The position numbers were made by a program, and so were the translations under genes. Below the pieces are notes generated by a model. It was not told where the DNA came from. It saw only the letters and a program-made list of their open reading frames with translations, and did not search any database. From Massilia sp. UBA2604 (lineage in GTDB: Bacteria > Pseudomonadota > Gammaproteobacteria > Burkholderiales > Burkholderiaceae_D), in NCBI GenBank assembly GCA_002339265.1, contig DDKG01000325.1, positions 1 to 11,310 on the forward strand: a DNA stretch of 11,310 nucleotides, written 5' to 3'. Positions 6,115 to 11,310 of this stretch are shown here, piece by piece. Position 1 is the stretch's first letter. Each line of letters opens with the position of its first letter.

Positions 6115-6132
6115 TTCCCGCGCAGGCGGGAA
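6115..6132. repeat. REP-like palindromic repeat, right copy
   Basis: TTCCCGCGCAGGCGGGAA is the exact inverted copy of 6015-6032, 82 nt away. The pair could form one long cruciform or RNA stem enclosing the whole cluster. It ends 23 nt short of the symporter stop codon on the opposite strand. Confidence 0.75.
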
Positions 6133-6155
6133 CCTAAGTTAAACAACCCTATAGC

Positions 6156-7616
6156 TTACGCCCTTGCCTCCAGCACATCCTGCGTCTCCCCACGATTCGT
6201 GAACACCTGCGGCGCCAGCGACCCCACCACCATGCCGACAAAGGCCGCGATCAGCCCCGCCAGCTGCCCCGGGAAGTGCTCGCCCAGCGACGAGATCTGC
6301 TCGAAGAACAGGATCCAGGTGAACAGCCCCGCGCCGATCGAGAAGATGGCGCCCTGGGTGGTGGCGCGCTTCCAGTACAGGCCCATCACCAGCGGGATGA
6401 AGGCGCCGACCAGCGGCACCTGGTAGGCGCCCGACACCAGCTCATAGATCGAGGTGCCTTCCATCGCGATCGCATACAGCAGCACCAGGGCCGCGAACAC
6501 CACGATCGAGATACGCATCGCGAACAGCTGTTCGCGGTCGGTCATGCCGGGACGCAGGTTCTTGAGGATGTTCTCCACGAAGCTGGTCGACGGCGCCAGC
6601 AGGGTGGCCGACGAGGTGCTCTTGATCGCCGACAGCAGGGCGCCGAAGAACAGGATCTGCATGAACAGCGGCATCTGCGTCATCACGAAGGTCGGCAGCA
6701 GGCGCTGGTAGTCGTTCTGGGCCAGGTCGAGCGCGGTGCTGCCCATCACGACCACGGCGGCGGCCACGATGAACATCGGCACGAAGGCGAACACGATGTA
6801 GCTGGCGCCGCCGACGATGGCGCCGGTGCGCGCGGTCGGCGCGTCCTTGGCCGACATCACGCGCTGGAACACGTCCTGCTGCGGGATCGAACCGAACATC
6901 ATGGTGACCGCGGCGGCGATGAAGAACATCACGTCCTTCAGGCTCGGCTCGGGCAGGAAGCGCCACAGGTCGGCCTGTTGCGCCATCGCCAGCACGTTGC
7001 CGGCGCCGCCGGCCAGGTCGGCGGCGAACCAGGCGATCACGCTCATGCCCACCACCAGCACGATCATCTGGATGAAGTCGGTCACGGCCACGGCCAGGAA
7101 GCCGCCCACCACCACGTAGATCAGCACCGTCAGGGTGCCCACGATCATGCCCACGGCCGGCGACATGGCGCCGGCGGTCAGCACCGAGAACACCAGGCCC
7201 AGCGCCGTGATCTGGGCCGCGACCCAGCCCAGGTAGCTCATGATGATCGCCACCGAGCAGAACACCTCGATGCCCTTGCCGTAGCGCTGGCGGTAGTAGT
7301 CGCCGATCGTCAGCAGGTTCAGTTTATAGAGCCGGGCGGCGAAGAACACACCGACCAGAATCAGGCACATGCCGGCCCCGAATGGATCCTCGACCACCGC
7401 ATTCAGGCCGCCCTGCACGAACTTGGCGGGAATGCCCATCACGGTCTCGGCGCCGAACCAGGTGGCGAAGGTGGTGGTGATCACCATGATCAGCGGCAGG
7501 CTGCGGCCGGCGACGGCGAAGTCGCTGGTGTTCTTGATCCGCGTGCCCGCCCACATGCCCAGGGCGAGGGTGCCCAGCAGATAGAGCACGACGAAAGAGA
7601 TCAGAGTAATGTTCAT
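6156..7616 (-). CDS. Sodium:solute symporter (SSS family), substrate unknown
   Basis: This 486-residue inner-membrane protein has about 13 hydrophobic segments, as expected for the SSS family (LeuT fold), which uses the sodium gradient to import small organic solutes. Family marks are visible: GGFLAVAVTDFIQ (171-183, the SSS signature region), GSIPQQDVFQRVMSA (242-256), and SAIKSTSSATLLAPS (329-343), whose Ser/Thr residues lie where SSS proteins bind sodium. The IPQQDVFQR motif recalls the clade with the choline transporter CHT1 more than PutP, but that is from memory and the substrate cannot be read from sequence. The start at 7616 has GGAG (7627-7630) 10 nt upstream. It is third on the minus strand after a histidine kinase and LytTR regulator, 111 nt beyond the regulator stop, with its own promoter. 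It is likely the target of that pair. Confidence 0.92.
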   Translation of the reverse strand: MNITLISFVVLYLLGTLALGMWAGTRIKNTSDFAVAGRSLPLIMVITTTFATWFGAETVMGIPAKFVQGGLNAVVEDPFGAGMCLILVGVFFAARLYKLNLLTIGDYYRQRYGKGIEVFCSVAIIMSYLGWVAAQITALGLVFSVLTAGAMSPAVGMIVGTLTVLIYVVVGGFLAVAVTDFIQMIVLVVGMSVIAWFAADLAGGAGNVLAMAQQADLWRFLPEPSLKDVMFFIAAAVTMMFGSIPQQDVFQRVMSAKDAPTARTGAIVGGASYIVFAFVPMFIVAAAVVVMGSTALDLAQNDYQRLLPTFVMTQMPLFMQILFFGALLSAIKSTSSATLLAPSTSFVENILKNLRPGMTDREQLFAMRISIVVFAALVLLYAIAMEGTSIYELVSGAYQVPLVGAFIPLVMGLYWKRATTQGAIFSIGAGLFTWILFFEQISSLGEHFPGQLAGLIAAFVGMVVGSLAPQVFTNRGETQDVLEARA

Positions 7617-7678
7617 GCAGTTAATGCTCCGAGGGGCAGGAATTGGCCTGCGGGAATGTGGATGGCGGAAAATTCGCG

Positions 7679-7710
7679 ATTATAAAGGCAGAAGCGTGGC
7701 CCAGGATCAA
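7679..7710 (-). promoter_or_regulatory. Promoter of the sodium:solute symporter gene
   Basis: A perfect -10 TATAAT (minus strand, 7679-7684) lies in the gap between the LytTR regulator stop and the symporter start. TTGATC at 7705-7710 could be the -35 but is 20 nt away, too far for a strong constitutive promoter. A poor -35 with a perfect -10 is typical of promoters that need an activator, and a LytTR activator gene lies next door. Transcription would begin near 7672, about 56 nt before the start codon. Confidence 0.5.
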
Positions 7711-7727
7711 CTTGGCGACGTCCCGCT

Positions 7728-8480
7728 TCAGATCGCCATCTCGCGCAGCAGCTTCGAGGCCTCGCGATTGGCGCCGATGCAGGCGCCGTCGCGCATGAAA
7801 ATCTGCAGCTGCGACTGCTCGTCGGCGCGCATCGATTCGACGAAGTCGAGGTTCACCAGCGCCGAGCGGTGCACGCGGATGAAGCGGCGCGGGTCGAGCT
7901 GCGTCTCCAGTTCCGAGATCCCGATCCGCACCAGGAAATGCTGGCCGCGCGCCGCGATCACCGTGTATTTCGAATCGGCCTTCATGTATTCGATCTCGCT
8001 CACCGCGAGCGGGAAGATGCGGCCGCGGTCGCGCACCAGGATGCGGTCCAGCCGCGCCCGGCCGCTGGCCACGTGCGCCAGCGCATCTTCGAGGCCGGCG
8101 CGATCCGGTTGCTGCTCGGCGCCGTCCAGCAGGCGCGCCACGCTGGCCGCGAACCGCGCGCGGGTAAAGGGCTTGAGCAGGTAGTCGACCGCGTGCAGCT
8201 CGAAAGCGGTCACCGCGTACTGGTCGTAGGCGGTGGTGAACACGATTTGCGGCAGGTAGTCAAGCCGGCGCAGCACCTCGAGGCCGGTCATCTCGGGCAT
8301 CTGGATGTCCATGAACACCACCTCGGGCCGCAGCTGGCCGATGCGTTCGAGCGCGCTGGCGCCGTCGGCGGCTTCGCCCACCAGGCGCAGGCCGGGATGG
8401 GCATAGATGGCGTCGCGCAGCACGTCGCGGGCGAGCGGTTCGTCTTCGGCGAAAAATACGGTCTTTGCGGTCTGGGTCAT
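7728..8480 (-). CDS. LytTR-family DNA-binding response regulator
   Basis: The 250-residue regulator has an N-terminal receiver domain (about 6-122) with the acidic pocket Glu12-Asp13, phosphoacceptor Asp58 (VVFMDIQMP), Thr82/Thr83 (FTTAYDQYAV) and Lys103 (LLKPF). A C-terminal LytTR DNA-binding domain follows (about 145-248, with DSKYTVI and RFIRVHRSALVN). LytTR domains bind direct repeats through a beta-sheet rather than a helix-turn-helix. Asp58 should be phosphorylated by the kinase encoded 4 nt upstream. The architecture matches AlgR, BtsR and YpdB. BtsR and YpdB activate nearby or distant transporter genes, which fits the sodium:solute symporter downstream. The ribosome site before ATG 8480 is weak, so translation may be coupled to the kinase gene. 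Confidence 0.93.
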   Translation of the reverse strand: MTQTAKTVFFAEDEPLARDVLRDAIYAHPGLRLVGEAADGASALERIGQLRPEVVFMDIQMPEMTGLEVLRRLDYLPQIVFTTAYDQYAVTAFELHAVDYLLKPFTRARFAASVARLLDGAEQQPDRAGLEDALAHVASGRARLDRILVRDRGRIFPLAVSEIEYMKADSKYTVIAARGQHFLVRIGISELETQLDPRRFIRVHRSALVNLDFVESMRADEQSQLQIFMRDGACIGANREASKLLREMAI

Positions 8481-8484
8481 GGTC

Positions 8485-9543
8485 TCAGGCGATGGGTAAG
8501 GTAACGCAGGCGGCGAAGCCGGCGCCAGGGCGGGAATCGATCGTGAGCGCAGCGCGTCCCGCGTAATCGAGTTCGAGACGGCGGCCGATGGTGCGGATGC
8601 CCAGGCCGGACGAGGCGGCGATCGCCTCGGGCGTGGAGCCGGGGCCGTCGTCGCGCACGGTCAGGCGCAGCAGGCCGGCGTCAAGGTCGCGCCGGCCTTC
8701 GATGCGCAGCAGGCCGGGGCGGGTATATGGGTTAAAGGCATGCTTGATGCTGTTTTCGATGAGCGGCTGCAGGGTCAGGGCGGGCAGGATGAAGTCGCCC
8801 ATGTCGGGCTCGAGATCCCAGCGCACCTGCAGGCGTGGCCCGAGGCGCAGCTGCTCGAGCTCCAGGTAGTCGCGCACGAACTGCAGCTCGGCGTCGAGCG
8901 TGACGCGGTCGACGCCGGCGCGTTCGGTGTCCAGCACATAGCGCAGCATGTCCGAAAACTGGAACAACGCCGTCTCGGCGGCGGCCGGATTGCGCTGGGT
9001 GAGGGCGATGATCGAGTGCAGGGTATTGAACAGGAAGTGCGGATTGAGCTTGCTGCGCAGCGCGCCGAGTTCCGCCGCGACCAGCAGGGTTTGCGCCTGC
9101 TGGGCCGCCAGGGCCTGGCGCTGGGCGGCGGTACTGGCGCGCATGCTGTGGAACAGCCCGGCCACGATGGCGTAGGTCATGACGTTATACATGAACGGCC
9201 AGATATGCCATTCCAGGCCGCGTTCCGTCGCCCCCTGCAGGTGCACCAGCATGATGTACGTGGCGAAGGCGAATGCGAGCGCCGCCATGAGATGGATCGC
9301 GCAGCACAGGGCCAGCCCCACGCCGCGCCGCTCGAACCAGCCGGTCAGGGGCCAGACCAGGGACAGCACCGCCGCCCCGGGTGCGATGCTCAGGAAGGCC
9401 TGGACGACCATGTTCGGGTCGAATTTCCCCTTCGGCAGCGTACCCGCCTGGAGCACGACCGAGATCAGCACGATATAGACGAGCCAGATACAGATATAGC
9501 GGCGCCACATCGGGGCCAGGTGGATAGACTTGAGCAGGTTCAT
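8485..9543 (-). CDS. LytS/AlgZ-type membrane sensor histidine kinase
   Basis: The 352-residue sensor kinase has four likely membrane helices (about 17-34, 46-66, 77-100, 116-134), a short coiled linker rich in Gln and Ala (137-155), then a His_kinase domain with His169 in LNPHFLFNTLHSI. The ATPase domain has the N box with Asn264 (PLIENSIKHAF), the DDGPG box (298-302) and GLGIRTIGRRL (313-323). This HPHFLFN-type family pairs with LytTR regulators. The membrane part is not the 5TM-LYT module and has no extra PAS or GAF sensor, so the signal is unknown. It may sense the membrane itself or the neighbouring transporter. The stop lies 4 nt from the regulator start, so they form an operon. ATG 9543 lacks a ribosome site; the next Met, at 9510 (residue 12), has none either. 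Confidence 0.93.
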   Translation of the reverse strand: MNLLKSIHLAPMWRRYICIWLVYIVLISVVLQAGTLPKGKFDPNMVVQAFLSIAPGAAVLSLVWPLTGWFERRGVGLALCCAIHLMAALAFAFATYIMLVHLQGATERGLEWHIWPFMYNVMTYAIVAGLFHSMRASTAAQRQALAAQQAQTLLVAAELGALRSKLNPHFLFNTLHSIIALTQRNPAAAETALFQFSDMLRYVLDTERAGVDRVTLDAELQFVRDYLELEQLRLGPRLQVRWDLEPDMGDFILPALTLQPLIENSIKHAFNPYTRPGLLRIEGRRDLDAGLLRLTVRDDGPGSTPEAIAASSGLGIRTIGRRLELDYAGRAALTIDSRPGAGFAACVTLPIA

Positions 9544-9549
9544 CTATAA

Positions 9550-9580
9550 AGTATCGTCGAGATAGGCCAGCTTGCGTCAA
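9550..9580 (-). promoter_or_regulatory. Possible promoter of the kinase-regulator operon
   Basis: On the minus strand, TTGACG (9575-9580, five of six -35 bases) is followed after 19 nt by GATACT (9550-9555, four of six -10 bases). The predicted start of transcription falls at or next to ATG 9543, which has no Shine-Dalgarno sequence, so the mRNA may be leaderless. The -35 lies in a small palindrome GCTTG-CGT-CAAGC (9570-9582). The spacing is long, so confidence is modest. Confidence 0.4.
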
Positions 9581-9723
9581 GCCATGCGCCCGGTTGCAGG
9601 AAATACGGCGCCAATTGCGACCTGGATGCAACGAACGGTATGGCTGCATGTTTTTGCAGGTTATTGCCAGAATGTGCGTGTTTCGGTAAGCTAGGCGTCA
9701 TTAAGCAAACTGGAGAATACGGC

Positions 9724-10500
9724 ATGCAACTAGCCGAAGAACGACGCCAGGCGATCGTCGACGCCGTCGCGCGCGAAGGAAGGGTGCTGGCAGCCGAGCT
9801 GGCCGTCCGGCTGGCGACGTCGGAGGACACGATCCGGCGCGACCTGCGCGACCTCGATGCGGCCGGCCTGCTGCGCCGCGTGCACGGCGGGGCAATCCGC
9901 CTGCGGCCGGCGGCCAGCTTCGACGAACGCGCCGGAGCAGACCTGCCGCGCAAGACGCAGCTGGCGTACGGCCTGCGCGCCTGCATCCGCGCCGGCGACA
10001 CGGTCCTGATCGACGCCGGCTCGACCCACCTGGCGCTGGCGCGCACGCTCGAAGACGGCTGCGCCGCCGCGATCATCACCAACAGCCCGCAGATCGCACT
10101 GGCGCTGGGCGCCTTCGAGCGCACCCGCATCATCCTGCTGGGCGGGACCTACCATCCGGCAGCCGGCGCGGTGATCGGCGCGTCCACCCTGGCCGAGGTG
10201 GGGCGCCTGCGGCCCGACCTGGCCCTGGTAGGCGTGTGCGCGATCGATCCCGCGCGCGGGCTGGCCGCCTCGCATCCCGAGGAAGCGGCGCTGAAGGGCG
10301 CCATGCTGGCCGCCAGCGCGCGGCGCGCGGTCGCCGTCCTCAACGAACGCTTCGACGACAGCGCTCCCTTCCTGTTCGGGGGCCTGGACGAGATCGACCA
10401 CCTGGTGCTGGAGGCCGATGCGCCGTCCACCGCCATCGACTCCCTGCGCGAACGCCACCCCGCGCTCGACATCAAACTCACCGACAAGGCCCCGGCATGA
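9724..10500 (+). CDS. DeoR/GlpR-family transcriptional regulator
   Basis: The 258-residue protein has an N-terminal winged helix-turn-helix (about 6-60, recognition helix SEDTIRRDLRDL at 33-44, then LLRRVHGGA, the DeoR hallmark). The C-terminal DeoRC sugar-phosphate sensor domain follows (DAGSTHLALARTL near 97-109, ITNSPQIALAL, LLGGTYHP, and the GCxxID-like VGVCAIDPARGL). Members usually repress sugar or nucleoside catabolic genes and are released by a phosphorylated metabolite; the effector here is unknown. ATG 9724 is chosen because GGAG at 9712-9715 lies 8 nt upstream and the family start LAEERRQAIV follows; earlier in-frame codons lack a ribosome site. It shares a 4-nt ATGA overlap with the MFS gene, so both are translated from one mRNA. 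A typical DeoR protein would repress this operon. Confidence 0.93.
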   Translation: MQLAEERRQAIVDAVAREGRVLAAELAVRLATSEDTIRRDLRDLDAAGLLRRVHGGAIRLRPAASFDERAGADLPRKTQLAYGLRACIRAGDTVLIDAGSTHLALARTLEDGCAAAIITNSPQIALALGAFERTRIILLGGTYHPAAGAVIGASTLAEVGRLRPDLALVGVCAIDPARGLAASHPEEAALKGAMLAASARRAVAVLNERFDDSAPFLFGGLDEIDHLVLEADAPSTAIDSLRERHPALDIKLTDKAPA

Positions 10501-11310
10501 CCCACGTCTCCACCATCGATACCCGCAGCGTCGAAGCCGGCCGCTGGGCCATCTCGACCGTCTTCCTGCTCAACGGCGCCGGCATCGGCCTGTGGGCGGC
10601 CCACGTGCCGACCGTGCAGGCGCGCATCGGCATCGACACCGGCATGCTCAGCCTGGTGCTGCTGACGATTGCCGGCGGCGCCCTGATGGCGATGCCGCTG
10701 ATGGGAGGGTTGACCGGGCGCTGGGGCACGCGCCGCATGGTGCTGTTGTCGGGCTTCGCCTTTGCGCTGATGACGGCGGTCATCATGAGCATGCCGACCT
10801 TGCCGCTGCTGTTCGTGGCGGCCTTCCTGTTCGGCGTGTCCAACGGCGCGCTCGACGTGGCCATGAACGCCAACGCCAGCGAGGTCGAGACCGCGCGCGG
10901 CTTGCCCACGATGTCCTCGTTCCACGGTTTCTTCAGCCTGGGCGGCCTGTTCGGCGCAAGCCTGGGCGGGGTGCTGGTCGGCCAGGGACTGGGACATGGC
11001 GAAGGCGCGCTGATGGTGGGCCTGGCAACCGCCGTGGTGCTGGCCGTGACGGCGCCGCGGGTGATGGGCTTCGCGGCGCACGCGAGCGGCAGCCACTTCA
11101 TGCTGCCGCGCGGCGCCGCGCTGGGCCTGGGGATGCTGGCGCTGCTGTGCTTCGCGGTCGAAGGCGCACTGGTCGACTGGAGCGCGCTGCTGCTGGAAAC
11201 GCGCACCGGCGCCTCGCCGGCGGCGGCGGCGCTGGGCTACTCGGCGTTCTCGATCGCGATGGCGGCCTGCCGCTTCGCCGGCGACCGCATCATCCTGCGC
11301 GTCGGCGCGA
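10497..11310 (+). CDS. MFS transporter, YbjJ-like (truncated by the window end)
   Basis: The frame is open from ATG 10497 to the window edge (271 residues seen) and is not closed. At least seven hydrophobic segments are visible. The MFS loop 2-3 motif appears as GGLTGRWGTRRMVLLSG near residues 70-86. NGALDVAMNANASEVE (116-131) then SSFHGFFSLGGLFGA is characteristic of the YbjJ-like branch of sugar-type MFS transporters. The protein moves a small solute, possibly a sugar or its derivative, across the inner membrane; direction and substrate are not evident. The start overlaps the DeoR stop by 4 nt (ATGA), so the genes are coupled and the DeoR protein probably senses a product of the transported compound. 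E. coli ybjJ is likewise a transporter of unknown substrate near a regulator gene, from memory. Confidence 0.88.
   Translation, partial: MTHVSTIDTRSVEAGRWAISTVFLLNGAGIGLWAAHVPTVQARIGIDTGMLSLVLLTIAGGALMAMPLMGGLTGRWGTRRMVLLSGFAFALMTAVIMSMPTLPLLFVAAFLFGVSNGALDVAMNANASEVETARGLPTMSSFHGFFSLGGLFGASLGGVLVGQGLGHGEGALMVGLATAVVLAVTAPRVMGFAAHASGSHFMLPRGAALGLGMLALLCFAVEGALVDWSALLLETRTGASPAAAALGYSAFSIAMAACRFAGDRIILRVGA

Noticed and set aside
6015..6132. CRISPR repeats
   Set aside because: Only two inverted copies of a palindrome, with no regular direct repeats or spacers; REP-like element fits better.
6276..7685. Long plus-strand open frame (469 codons) opposite the symporter
   Set aside because: Its product is His/Arg/Gly/Asp-rich low-complexity sequence, the usual antisense shadow of a GC-rich membrane-protein gene. 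The minus-strand frame has clear SSS motifs.
7685..7727. LytTR direct repeats (GCCAAG / GCCACG) upstream of the symporter promoter
   Set aside because: Copies are short and about 16 bp apart rather than the roughly 21-23 bp start-to-start spacing expected for LytTR sites.
9644..9659. CTGCA-N6-TGCAG as a DeoR autoregulatory operator
   Set aside because: Five-base arms are too short to stand out in this base composition, and no second copy was found near the promoter.

Overview
The window is a high-GC chromosomal segment from a betaproteobacterium, most likely Oxalobacteraceae (Massilia, Duganella or a close relative). This is inferred from the dnaK-dnaJ pair, a PEP-CTERM exported protein, short intergenic repeats with TTCCCGC/GCGGGAA arms, and overall codon use. 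No sequence search was possible, so the genus is a judgement. No phage, plasmid, transposase, CRISPR array, rRNA or tRNA was seen.

Layout. (1) 1-2588, plus strand: the last codons of dnaK, a terminator, dnaJ, a second terminator, then a beta-class carbonic anhydrase whose 3' end overlaps a small MazG-type nucleotide pyrophosphohydrolase. (2) 2640-3304, minus strand: a lone, AT-richer PEP-CTERM secreted protein with its own terminator. (3) 3305-3716: the longest gene-free stretch. It holds a perfect FNR/ANR-type palindrome, a terminator-like hairpin with no gene in front of it (a possible small RNA), and a promoter for the next gene. (4) 3717-5980, plus strand: gamma-glutamyl-GABA hydrolase (puuD-like) and a glutamine-synthetase-family gamma-glutamylputrescine synthetase (puuA-like), the two ends of the gamma-glutamylated putrescine pathway. 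(5) 5981-6155: a compact cluster of hairpins and REP-like repeats between two convergent genes. (6) 9543 down to 6156, minus strand: a LytS/AlgZ-type membrane histidine kinase, a LytTR response regulator 4 nt downstream, then a sodium:solute symporter behind its own TATAAT promoter. The arrangement suggests a sensor-regulator pair controlling the uptake system next to it. (7) 9724-11310, plus strand: a DeoR-family regulator whose stop overlaps the start of an MFS transporter (YbjJ-like) that runs off the end of the window.

Most of this is ordinary core and metabolic content. The parts that merit a second look are the FNR-type site with the orphan terminator at 3397-3503, the structured repeat cluster at 6015-6132, and the kinase/LytTR/symporter module. 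I did not find convincing evidence of a wholly new multi-gene system.
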